DNA of 9,980 nucleotides from positions 1 to 9,980 of the forward strand of contig JAEYPG010000243.1 in NCBI GenBank assembly GCA_023410975.1. The letters run 5' to 3'. Shown piece by piece: positions 1 through 6,044 of this stretch. The DNA is from Pseudomonadota bacterium (GTDB taxonomy: Bacteria > Pseudomonadota > Gammaproteobacteria > Burkholderiales > Burkholderiaceae_C). The notes below the pieces were generated by a model. That model did not search any database, was not told the origin of the DNA, and saw only the letters and a list, made by a program, of their open reading frames with translations. The stretch's first letter is position 1; each line of letters starts with the position of its first letter. Both the position numbers and the translations under genes were made by a program.

Positions 1-126
1 CCCCCAGGAGGTCAAACACCAGAGCTTGGACCTACACTTATCCACAGCCGGCCTTCAAAAACCGGCTTCCGCCCCTGGCTCAAAGTTCAGTCGGCACGGT
101 GGCTCAGATTTAAGTCGGCGCCGACA
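1..126. mobile_element. Terminal end of an IS21-family-like insertion sequence (partial)
   Basis: The stretch ends in two imperfect 19-bp direct repeats (77-95 and 101-119; 16 of 19 identical, both starting GGCTCA and ending AGTCGGC), then a perfect 12-bp palindrome GTCGGCGCCGAC (114-125) and a final CA. Multiple short repeats near the ends and termini of the TG...CA type are typical of IS21-family elements. I place the boundary at 126 because readable kinase-like coding sequence begins immediately after it. The transposase genes (istA/istB) would lie to the left, outside the window. No complete ORF is seen in 1-126. The family assignment rests on the end structure alone; another IS with repeated ends remains possible. 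Confidence 0.55.
77..119. repeat. Pair of 19-bp direct repeats, likely transposase-binding sites
   Basis: Copy 1 spans 77-95 and copy 2 spans 101-119, with 5 bp between them and 3 mismatches. The centre-to-centre distance is 24 bp. Repeats of this size at the edge of an IS21-like element usually bind the transposase. The function is inferred from position. Confidence 0.6.
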
Positions 127-300
127 CTACCAGGCGCCATTGCGCGACCTCGCAGCCGTTTTCATTCCGCGGCTGGCGGACTGGTTGCGGTGGACCTGCT
201 GACGCCGGCAGGCGAGCTTGAGCGGGTTTCCGTGGCCCACCCCGATCCTGCCAAGGTAGAGCGCTGGTGCTGTCCCAGCGCTTGACGGCCGTACGCCGTC
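127..300 (+). pseudogene. GAF-domain sensor kinase relic, truncated and frameshifted
   Basis: Reading 128-184 in one frame gives YQAPLRDLAAVFIPRLADW. Moving back one base after 184, positions 190-261 give VDLLTPAGELERVSVAHPD followed by PAKVE. A second shift at about 261 gives ALVLSQRLTAV. Joined, these resemble the GAF segment of PAS/GAF sensor histidine kinases, whose usual wording is close to 'L..LA...VP.LADWC.VDL....G.L.RVAVAH.DP.K...'. The uncorrected frame stops at TGA 200-202. One base is missing within 185-189 and apparently one more near 261. No kinase or response-regulator motif follows, so only about 55 residues survive. The left side is cut exactly where the IS-like end stops, so insertion probably truncated the gene. 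The second shift and the 3' boundary are uncertain. Confidence 0.6.
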
Positions 301-513
301 GCCCACAGCTTCACCCGGGATAGCCGGGACCGGCCAGATGCCCTTGCGCAAGGAGCCGCGAACTGCCATCGCGCCTGCTCAATCGATGGCCCGTTCCTTC
401 CTCGTCGTCCAGCCCGGGCCTGGCTGCTGTCGATGTTCAGGCCGGTGGCTTTAGACGACGTTCACGCCGCTGCCGACAGCATTGACACCCCACGTCCAGA
501 ACCGGCCGAGGGC
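301..513. other. Non-coding stretch downstream of the relic
   Basis: Open frames exist on both strands, but none has a recognisable product or a convincing ribosome binding site. No toxin-like ORF lies downstream of the ribbon-helix-helix gene that ends at 514. It may be further decayed gene remnant. Confidence 0.4.
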
Positions 514-711
514 TCAGCGTTCCACGTCATCGGCAGTGCTGGCGTCCGCGCCACTTGGCTGCCACGCCACGCCATGGTCCTTCAGGTAATCCCGGATGAG
601 CTGACGCACCACCTGCGACGGCGTCTTGTCCTGCTGTGCGCACAGCTGTTCAAAGGCGCGCTTCTTGGCTGGGTCGATAAGCACGGTCAGGCGCGCCGTC
701 TTCTGTTCCAT
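514..711 (-). CDS. Ribbon-helix-helix (CopG/Arc-type) DNA-binding protein, 65 aa
   Basis: The predicted protein has the classic RHH layout. A short beta strand, RLTVLID (residues 7-13), is followed by helix A (about 14-27, PAKKRAFEQLCAQQ), a turn at DKTPSQ, and helix B (about 31-44, PSQVVRQLIRDYLK). A polar tail (about 51-65) looks disordered. RHH proteins dimerise, insert the paired strand into the DNA major groove, and often repress their own promoter. I chose the ATG at 711 because the RHH fold starts there; the open frame continues upstream only through the AT-rich promoter. No strong Shine-Dalgarno sequence precedes it. It diverges from the DUF1275 gene across a near-palindrome (738-767) that is a natural operator. 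No toxin gene is adjacent, so it is either an orphan antitoxin-like protein or a simple transcriptional regulator. Confidence 0.8.
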   Translation of the reverse strand: MEQKTARLTVLIDPAKKRAFEQLCAQQDKTPSQVVRQLIRDYLKDHGVAWQPSGADASTADDVER

Positions 712-737
712 GGTGGTTTGGATTGGAGGCACATTTG

Positions 738-767
738 ATGTGTATATTATTATAATACAATACACAT
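738..767. promoter_or_regulatory. AT-rich near-palindromic operator with divergent -10 boxes
   Basis: Thirty bases pair with themselves at 13 of 15 positions. The outer arms are ATGTGTAT (738-745) and ATACACAT (760-767), and the core TATTATAATA (748-757) is a perfect palindrome. The core supplies TATAAT on the plus strand (751-756) and on the minus strand (754-749). These would start transcription towards the DUF1275 gene (about 80 nt leader) and the RHH gene (about 30 nt leader). The -35 elements are weak; TTGATG at 735-740 is poorly spaced for the plus box. Position and symmetry suit autoregulation by the adjacent RHH protein. The regulation is inferred. Confidence 0.6.
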
Positions 768-841
768 ACAATTTACGTTTTGCCGGTCCTGACCGTTTGC
801 CTGCGGCGGCGGTCGCTCCGCGCTGGTCGAGGCAGGAAGCT

Positions 842-1600
842 ATGCCGATCCGGTACTCCAGGAAGTTGACGGGACGAGAACGCAGCGCGGATGCCAACCG
901 CCAGCTCGGGCTGGTACTGGCCTTCGTCGCCGGCGCAGCCAATGCGGGTGGTTTCCTGGCGGTGCACCAGTACACCTCGCACATGACCGGCATCGTGTCG
1001 GCGATGGCCGATCACCTCGCGCTGGGCGAGCTGCGCCAATACCTGGCCGGACTAGGCGCGCTGCTGTCCTTCGTGTCCGGTGCGGCCTGCACCGCCATCC
1101 TGGTGAACCTGACGCGGCGCCACCACATGCACAGCGAGTTTGCTCTGCCGCTGATGCTTGAGGCCGTGCTGCTGCTGGGCTTCGGCGCCCTGGGCGAGCA
1201 ACTGGCACGGATTGACGGCCTGTTCGTGCCGCTCACCGTCATGCTGTTGAGCTTCATCATGGGACTGCAGAACGCCCTCATCACCAAGCTGTCCCGAGCG
1301 GAGATTCGCACGACGCATGTCACGGGCCTCGTGACCGACCTGGGCATCGAGCTGGGCAAGTTGGCGTACTGGAATTCGCCGTGTGCGGCCGATGCGCCGC
1401 GCGTGCGCGCGGATCGAGCACGCCTGAAGGTCCTGGGGCTGCTGGCGGTGTGCTTCTTCATGGGCGGCATGTTCGGCGCGCTGGGCTTCAAGCAGCTGGG
1501 CTATGCCGCCACGGTGCCGCTGGCGCTGGCCTTGACGGTCCTGGCCAGCGTGCCCGCCCTGGACGATCTGGGCCAGCTGGTCCTGAAGCTCAGAAGCTGA
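842..1600 (+). CDS. DUF1275 (YoaK-type) integral membrane protein, 252 aa
   Basis: The protein is recognised as DUF1275/YoaK family from the repeated signature segments GAANAGGF (31-38), TSHMTG (45-50), GLQNA (141-145) and TTHVTG (157-162) followed by D166. The two xxHxTG segments indicate an internal duplication. About six hydrophobic segments are visible (roughly 22-42, 66-90, 101-122, 127-150, 195-216 and 219-240), so it sits in the inner membrane. Its transport or other activity is unknown for the family. I chose the ATG at 842 because AGGAAG lies just upstream (834-839) and the DUF1275 similarity begins a few residues later; the open frame extends back to 626 only through the regulator region. 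It is divergent from the RHH regulator and probably controlled by the shared operator. Confidence 0.88.
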   Translation: MPIRYSRKLTGRERSADANRQLGLVLAFVAGAANAGGFLAVHQYTSHMTGIVSAMADHLALGELRQYLAGLGALLSFVSGAACTAILVNLTRRHHMHSEFALPLMLEAVLLLGFGALGEQLARIDGLFVPLTVMLLSFIMGLQNALITKLSRAEIRTTHVTGLVTDLGIELGKLAYWNSPCAADAPRVRADRARLKVLGLLAVCFFMGGMFGALGFKQLGYAATVPLALALTVLASVPALDDLGQLVLKLRS

Positions 1601-2056
1601 TGATCCCTTGGATTAGTGCCCTTAACTTTGGGAAAAAATAGCTTGACCGCTTGAAGTGGGCTGTCTCCTAACTCACCGATGGCGCACACGAAGTGCGCCG
1701 AACCGCGGACCCGGATCTGGAAGGCCGCCGCGAGCTCGACGCGCAAGTCCAGTGCGAGCAGCATCGCGGCGCCATCGTCGCCAAGACTTGCCGATAACGG
1801 CGCCGTTCGGATGGCAAGGCCACTGCGACAGGCGCCTCAGGGCGGCCGCTCACGGTTGGCCCGCCATGGACACGAAGGGCATCACTCGTTGGCGCTGTGC
1901 GGATTGGTCGGCATCCGTTGCTGCCGAGCCTCCGAGGCTTTGTTGCCATGCATACCCGTCGTTGCTGATTCGCCTCTTGGACCGCTGCTCAGATACGTGC
2001 CCGGCCTCGGGACAAGCCCGTTGAGGCCGTTTCGTCGATGTACGAGGAGAAGCAGC
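1601..2056. other. 456-bp intergenic spacer, possible gene relic
   Basis: A slightly AT-richer patch at 1610-1650 includes an A6 run (1634-1639) but no clear hairpin, so I cannot call a terminator. On the minus strand a frame covering roughly 1640-1764 reads with protein-like composition (LDLRVELAAAFQIRVRGSAH and onward), but it has no recognised family and runs into the DUF1275 gene. The rest holds long open frames that look like GC-rich artefacts. A promoter for the exported-protein gene must lie here, but I could not identify one. Confidence 0.35.
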
Positions 2057-3205
2057 ATGGAATTGATTCCTCATGTCCGGGTGCGTGCTGGCGTGCTGGC
2101 GTCCTTGCTTGGGCTATGCGTCCTGGGCACAGCGTTGGCGCCAGCCGGTGCAGCCGCCGCGCCGGCGGCGTTGAAGTACCGCTTCGAGGGCATCGACTTG
2201 CCCGAGTACGCACTGCTCGAGGCGGTCGGGCTGAACAACAAGGGAGAAGTAGCCCTCAACGCCGCCACGTCCTTTTTCACAGAGGTCAACCCGTCCATCT
2301 ACAGCCAGGGCACTTTCACCAGCGTCGCAGACCGCTTTCGTTTCCTGCACGGCATCAACGACCGCGGCGACCTTATCGGCCAAGGGCTGGACCGCAACCG
2401 GGCCTGGCTGTGGCGCGACGGCCAGATGATCGATCTGCGTACCACCCTCGGCAGTGCTGTCAGCGACGGCGTGGCCGTGGCAATCAACAACCAAGGGCAG
2501 GTCACAGGCACCATGAGGCCCCAGTTCTCCGACTTCGACCAGGGCTTTGTCTATGACGGCAATGTCAGCCGCTACCTGGAGATGCCTAGCAACAGGGGCG
2601 TCACGCCCTGGGACATCAACGAGCACGGCGTTGTGGCCGGCCAGTTCGAGCAGCCAGGACACATCGAAGGTGAATACCTGGGCTTCGTGCATGACGGTAC
2701 CCGAGCCACCGTGCTGCCCACGCTGGGTGGCCCTTACAGTTATGCCTACGGCATCAACGATGCCGGCCAAGCGGTAGGTCACTCCTTCACCGCCAGCTCT
2801 CCCGACACCATTGGCTACCTCTATAGCGATGGCGTCATGACCCCGCTGCCGGGAGTGAACATCGCCCGCGACATCAACAATCACGGCTGGATCGTGGGCT
2901 ATGGCGGCCGTGGTGAAACGGAGGCGGTGTTGCTCCGCGACGGGGAACTGATCTATCTCAACGACCTGATCCCGAACGAGGTCGCGGCGCACTGGCGGCT
3001 CAGAGATGCCACGGCGATCAACGACCGTGGGCAAATCATCGGTTCGGCCTTGTTCCTCGACAGCGGCCAGCTCCGTCCCTTCCTGATGACGCCGGTGCCC
3101 GAGCCAGCGGAATGGATGCTGCTGCTGGCGGGGCTGGGCGTGGTGGGCGCGGTGGCGGCCCGGCGCAAAGGGTCTTCGTGTCAGTCCATGGCAGCGCCGG
3201 TGTGA
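2057..3205 (+). CDS. Exported HAF-repeat protein with PEP-CTERM sorting signal, 382 aa
   Basis: The start ATG at 2057 is set by a strong GAGGAG (2044-2049, 7 nt spacing) and an immediate signal peptide: a basic n-region to about residue 10, a hydrophobic core at 11-30, and Ala-rich cleavage around 33-37. The body carries HAF-type extracellular repeats with the recurring pattern IN-x-x-G-x-x-x-G: GINDRGDLIG (99-108), AINNQGQVTG (142-151), DINEHGVVAG (187-196), GINDAGQAVG (232-241), DINNHGWIVG (272-281) and AINDRGQIIG (320-329). These repeats likely form a propeller-like secreted domain. The C-terminus has a PEP-CTERM signal: VPEP (347-350), a hydrophobic helix (353-366) and basic ARRK (368-371). 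Such proteins are processed by exosortase and tied to exopolysaccharide or envelope export. An extra 11-residue tail, GSSCQSMAAPV, after the basic cluster is unusual. The substrate or role is unknown. No exosortase gene is in the window. Confidence 0.85.
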   Translation: MELIPHVRVRAGVLASLLGLCVLGTALAPAGAAAAPAALKYRFEGIDLPEYALLEAVGLNNKGEVALNAATSFFTEVNPSIYSQGTFTSVADRFRFLHGINDRGDLIGQGLDRNRAWLWRDGQMIDLRTTLGSAVSDGVAVAINNQGQVTGTMRPQFSDFDQGFVYDGNVSRYLEMPSNRGVTPWDINEHGVVAGQFEQPGHIEGEYLGFVHDGTRATVLPTLGGPYSYAYGINDAGQAVGHSFTASSPDTIGYLYSDGVMTPLPGVNIARDINNHGWIVGYGGRGETEAVLLRDGELIYLNDLIPNEVAAHWRLRDATAINDRGQIIGSALFLDSGQLRPFLMTPVPEPAEWMLLLAGLGVVGAVAARRKGSSCQSMAAPV

Positions 3206-3291
3206 GCCGGCGCGTAGGCCGATCAGGCGCAGCCTGGTTGGCGGTATTCAGGGGGGATGCCAAGCGCCAGCGCGGCGGGGGGTGAGCGTCA

Positions 3292-3314
3292 GCCCGTCCC
3301 CCAAGAGGGCGGGC
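3292..3314. repeat. Inverted repeat, 8-bp stem with bulged T
   Basis: GCCCGTCCC (3292-3300) pairs with GGGCGGGC (3307-3314) across a 6-nt loop, leaving one T unpaired. It is the first of three hairpins in this spacer. Confidence 0.55.
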
Positions 3315-3324
3315 GAAGCGCGCA

Positions 3325-3346
3325 GCGGCGGCCGCCAGGCCGCCGC
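3325..3346. repeat. Perfect 9-bp stem hairpin with GCCA loop
   Basis: GCGGCGGCC (3325-3333) and GGCCGCCGC (3338-3346) pair perfectly around GCCA (3334-3337). The stem is all G-C and very stable. There is no adjacent T-run. Confidence 0.7.
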
Positions 3347-3422
3347 GCAAGGCTGCAGGGATTGAAGCCCGAAGGGTCGTGACACCCGGCACGGGGGCTC
3401 GATGCGAAGCACGAAAGCCCGG

Positions 3423-3444
3423 TCCTGCGCTGCCAAGCGCAGGA
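3423..3444. repeat. Perfect 9-bp stem hairpin with the same GCCA loop
   Basis: TCCTGCGCT (3423-3431) and AGCGCAGGA (3436-3444) pair perfectly around GCCA (3432-3435). Its loop is identical to the hairpin at 3325-3346 although the stems differ. It starts about 24 bp beyond the minus-strand stop at 3468. Confidence 0.7.
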
Positions 3445-3467
3445 GCCGCCCGAGCCGGTAACGCCGC

Positions 3468-3668
3468 TCAGAACAACGCGCTTGATCGCTTGAGAGCGTC
3501 GAGTGCCAGCCGCAGGTTGTACTCCGGCACCCGCTTGCCGGAATGCACGCGCTGCACCATCTCGGCTGCCCATGCGCGTTCACGGGAGAGCGGCCATGCT
3601 GTCTCGACAGCTTCCCGTTCACGGCCTTGCGTCGTCGGCTGACGCGGAGTCCACGCAAACGGCCGGGA
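3468..3668 (-). pseudogene. Out-of-frame 3' segment overlapping the NYN gene end
   Basis: A minus-strand frame, one base off the NYN frame, is open from just after a TGA (3671-3669) to a TGA at 3470-3468. It gives 66 residues with natural-looking protein composition, for example REAVETAWPLSRERAW then AAEMVQRVHSGKRVPEYNLR and LALDALKRSSALF. It has no start codon until an internal ATG (the M of AAEMVQR). It overlaps the last 16 or so codons of the NYN gene. The simplest readings are a frameshift that shortened the true NYN C-terminus, or a decayed end of another gene. A short ORF starting at the internal ATG (29 aa) is a weaker alternative. I do not recognise the family. Confidence 0.4.
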
Positions 3669-5178
3669 TCACGAGCCAGCTGCGCAGAAGCTGCCGCCCG
3701 TCCTCGCCAATGTCGAGCCCTTCACGGCTGCACGCTGCCGCCGCCACGTCGCAGGCCATCGACACGAGATCCTCGACCGTGCCCTTGCTGCGGGAGGGAT
3801 CGAAGCCGTTGAAGAGCAGCGCGCGCAGCAGCGCATTGACGTCCGAGCGCGGCACTGGTACCTGGCGCTCGGCACACAGGTCGCGAGCCTTGCGCGTCAC
3901 GTTGGTGAGCGAGAACGGCTTGTCCTGCAACGCCTGGGCCATCGACTCCAGCACGGCACGGTACTGGTGGCCCGCCATCACCGGAAATCCTGCGGCCTGG
4001 ATCAGCGGCTCGACCTGTGTCCAGCGCGGGTCCTGCCGTGGATCGTCCCTGTCCACGGCCACCGGTGTGTTGGCGAAGTCCAGTGAGTGTCGCGCCGGAT
4101 CCAGCGCATAGCCGCCCAGCTGCATCCATATGATCTTGACGTTACCCAGCTGCAGCGTCTCCAGCAGTCGCTTCCAGCTTCCATGTCCCAGCCAGTTGCC
4201 CTCGGTGCCGATAAAGCGCTGGTGCACCTGATGCGCCAGCCGTACCACGGCCACGGGACGCTCCGACGCGGCGACTTCCGCGATGATGAATTGCTCTATC
4301 TGTCCGCGCACATCCGATGGCATGACCTTGGAGGCGTCCTTGGCCGTGTCTGCCCGGCTCTTAGAGGACTGGGATGCCTCGCGCTCGCGCTGTTGCTGCC
4401 GCCGCGAATCGAGCAGTGCGTTGGCTTCCTTGTCGATGCGCAGTGGGCCCAGCGGCAACTCCTTGAGCAGCGCCGTGAAATTGCCGCGGCCGGCCCAGCC
4501 GGAGTCCGCCAGGCCGGGAACCTGGGTGGCCAGCGCCTTGGTCAGCACGGGCAGTGACAGCGGCCCCTGTGTCTGCTCGACCAGCTTCCACACCAGCGCC
4601 TCGGCCTGTGCCATCAGTCCTTCGTTGTCCGGGGCGCTGTCTGCCCCCGGCTCCTCGTCTTCGAAACCCAGAGCCTCGTTGATAAAGGCCTCCAAGTCGA
4701 TGATCAGGTCCGCCGAAGCGTCGTAGGAAGCCGACGTCGCACCCGCGGCAAAGATCGTGGTGCGCCGGTCGTCGCGGCGCAACTTGCGCAGCACCGGCGT
4801 GAAGTCCGCATCGCCTGAGAACACGATGAACTCGTCGTAGCGGGTGGCGCTCTGCAGCACGTCCACGATGTCCAGCACCATGTGGATGTCGGTGCTGGTC
4901 TTGCCCTGCTGCGTCATCGGGGGGCAGTCCACGATCTCGAAGCCCGCGCGGCTGAACCCCAGCCGGAAGCGCTGGTACATGATGGGGTTGAGATAGCAGC
5001 GCCTCACGAGGATGCGCCGCTTGGCCTCGGGCGCAGCGTCAGCCGGGCTGCACAGCTTGCCCGTGATCCAGGCCATCCAGCGCAGCGGGTCTCCTGCGAA
5101 CGCGTCGGCGTAGGCGGGGCCCAGCTTGCGCAGCCCCGAATAGACGTTGTCGAAATCGATGAACAGTGCCGTTTTCAT
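3619..5178 (-). CDS. NYN-domain (LabA/DUF88-like) putative RNase with OST-HTH-like modules, 519 aa
   Basis: Residues 1-172 form a NYN/PIN-like domain. It shows the acidic first strand FIDFDN (6-11), a lysine/TD pair in GKTSTDIHMVLD (92-103), and SGDADF (121-126); these aspartates are the expected metal-binding residues of PIN-fold nucleases. After an acidic linker (173-185), residues about 188-258 and 287-362 resemble two OST-HTH/LOTUS modules, which bind RNA or recruit partners. A possible third helical module occupies 384-460. NYN proteins of this type are predicted endoribonucleases acting in the cytoplasm. ATG 5178 is chosen because GGAGGGAGGG lies immediately upstream and the first strand starts there. 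It follows the dioxygenase gene on the same strand by 206 bp with strong hairpins between. The C-terminus may be altered by a frameshift (see 3468-3668). The target RNA is unknown. Confidence 0.82.
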   Translation of the reverse strand: MKTALFIDFDNVYSGLRKLGPAYADAFAGDPLRWMAWITGKLCSPADAAPEAKRRILVRRCYLNPIMYQRFRLGFSRAGFEIVDCPPMTQQGKTSTDIHMVLDIVDVLQSATRYDEFIVFSGDADFTPVLRKLRRDDRRTTIFAAGATSASYDASADLIIDLEAFINEALGFEDEEPGADSAPDNEGLMAQAEALVWKLVEQTQGPLSLPVLTKALATQVPGLADSGWAGRGNFTALLKELPLGPLRIDKEANALLDSRRQQQREREASQSSKSRADTAKDASKVMPSDVRGQIEQFIIAEVAASERPVAVVRLAHQVHQRFIGTEGNWLGHGSWKRLLETLQLGNVKIIWMQLGGYALDPARHSLDFANTPVAVDRDDPRQDPRWTQVEPLIQAAGFPVMAGHQYRAVLESMAQALQDKPFSLTNVTRKARDLCAERQVPVPRSDVNALLRALLFNGFDPSRSKGTVEDLVSMACDVAAAACSREGLDIGEDGRQLLRSWLVIPAVCVDSASADDARP

Positions 5179-5202
5179 GGTCCCTCCCTCCAGGTTTTTC
5201 TT

Positions 5203-5230
5203 GCGCCAGCGAGCACGGGGCTCGCGGCGC
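5203..5230 (-). promoter_or_regulatory. Stable hairpin directly upstream of the NYN ribosome binding site
   Basis: On the plus strand GCGCC-A-GCGAGC (5203-5214) pairs with GCTCGC-GGCGC (5220-5230) around ACGGG: 11 bp with a single bulge. In the minus-strand transcript the stem ends about a dozen bases before the purine-rich Shine-Dalgarno sequence and is followed by AAGAAAAACC rather than U residues. It therefore looks like a leader structure, not a terminator. The regulatory role is inferred. Confidence 0.5.
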
Positions 5231-5250
5231 CTTCGCCAAGATGCTGGCTT

Positions 5251-5290
5251 GATGCCGCTTGCGTGCAGCCGTCGCCAGACAAGCGGCATC
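5251..5290. repeat. 11-bp perfect inverted repeat with 18-nt loop
   Basis: GATGCCGCTTG (5251-5261) is the exact reverse complement of CAAGCGGCATC (5280-5290). It lies between the dioxygenase gene and the NYN gene. It could form a second stem in the NYN leader or be a protein-binding operator. Confidence 0.65.
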
Positions 5291-5384
5291 GCTGCCACGC
5301 GACCTGCTGCCCATTGTTTACTCGCCGATGGTGCCGCACCTCGCATATCGGCTCGCAGGCAGCGTCGCGGCTGGTCACCTCGAA

Positions 5385-6044
5385 TCAGTCTTCACGCGCC
5401 GGATCGATGATCCAGACGCGGTGCAGCGCCCGACGGCTGTCGGAGGCGATCGCGTCTCGGCCATGGAGCATGCGTTGGTTGTCGATGAACAGCGCATCGC
5501 CAGGGGCGAGGCGAATCTGCACGAGGCGCTCGGCCGCGGCGAGTCCCACCGCATGCCACAGCTGGCGCAGGGCCATGTGGCTGGCCTCGTCGCCGCCTAC
5601 CGGCTCCAGCCACGGCGAGCAGAACAGCTTGTCGCGGCCGTCCTCGTGGCGTAGTACAGAAACGGCCGTGCGCGGTGGCCCGCCGGCCACCGCCGGGCAG
5701 GCCAGGCGCGTGCGCCGAAGCGACGCCACGGTACTGTCCTCAAGGCGCTTGACCACATCGATCCCATCGAGCAGATGCGATGCGCCGTCATTGGCGTCCT
5801 GGCGCAGACACCACCAGCCGATCACCTCGACCTGCGGCTGGTCGGTGTGCAACGGCACAACCCCTGGCTTGGCGACATAAGCGTGAGCACGTTCGCGCAG
5901 CGCGATGCGCTCTCTCGCAACCACGTAACCGAGCCGCTGCGAAAGGTCATTGAACTCGTTGAGCGTCATGGGACCGGGAACATGGACGTAGCCCGCGCCA
6001 TGCAGTCCCTGGACGATTTCCTCCATTGCGGCAACCATCGTCAC
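5385..6044 (-). CDS. TauD/TfdA-type Fe(II)/2-oxoglutarate dioxygenase, 219 aa
   Basis: The protein has the clavaminate synthase-like (TauD/TfdA) fold signature. The iron-binding HxD is HTD (66-68). GASHLLDG (87-94) follows in the usual place. The distal histidine is in NQRMLHGRD (H194), and R205, eleven residues later, matches the 2-oxoglutarate-binding arginine of TauD. All key residues are present, so it should be active. At 219 residues it is shorter than TauD (about 280), so the lid region is reduced and the substrate cannot be guessed. The first possible start is GTG 6044, which overlaps the upstream stop as GTGA; ATG 6038 (residue 3) and ATG 6026 (residue 7) are alternatives. No strong Shine-Dalgarno sequence is seen, consistent with translational coupling to the GRDP-like gene. 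Confidence 0.85.
   Translation of the reverse strand: MTMVAAMEEIVQGLHGAGYVHVPGPMTLNEFNDLSQRLGYVVARERIALRERAHAYVAKPGVVPLHTDQPQVEVIGWWCLRQDANDGASHLLDGIDVVKRLEDSTVASLRRTRLACPAVAGGPPRTAVSVLRHEDGRDKLFCSPWLEPVGGDEASHMALRQLWHAVGLAAAERLVQIRLAPGDALFIDNQRMLHGRDAIASDSRRALHRVWIIDPARED

Larger units (their letters stand above)
3206..3467. other. Hairpin-rich GC spacer between convergent genes
   Basis: This 262-bp gap lies between the 3' ends of the exported-protein gene (plus) and the NYN region (minus). It contains at least three stable inverted repeats, listed separately, and no convincing coding sequence. It may act as a two-way transcription stop or be a REP-like dispersed element. No U-run follows any stem, so classic intrinsic termination is not evident. 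Confidence 0.5.

Noticed and set aside
127..369. Minus-strand 80-codon ORF at the left end
   Set aside because: It lies opposite the kinase relic, has no recognisable family or ribosome binding site, and its composition is that of a GC-rich shadow frame.
514..711. Toxin-antitoxin module
   Set aside because: The RHH protein resembles antitoxin DNA-binding domains, but no toxin-sized ORF with a known fold lies next to it on the same strand.
712..993. N-terminal extension of the RHH protein up to 993
   Set aside because: It would run through the AT-rich promoter and overlap the DUF1275 gene; the RHH fold begins exactly at the ATG at 711.
2114..3034. Minus-strand 306-codon ORF
   Set aside because: It mirrors the HAF-repeat gene in the antisense frame; the plus strand has the signal peptide, repeats, PEP-CTERM signal and a strong ribosome binding site.
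3325..3346. Intrinsic terminator
   Set aside because: The stem is strong but no run of T follows on either strand, so I list it only as a repeat.
4882..5880. Plus-strand 332-codon ORF
   Set aside because: It spans two minus-strand genes and their spacer in an antisense frame and shows no domain features.
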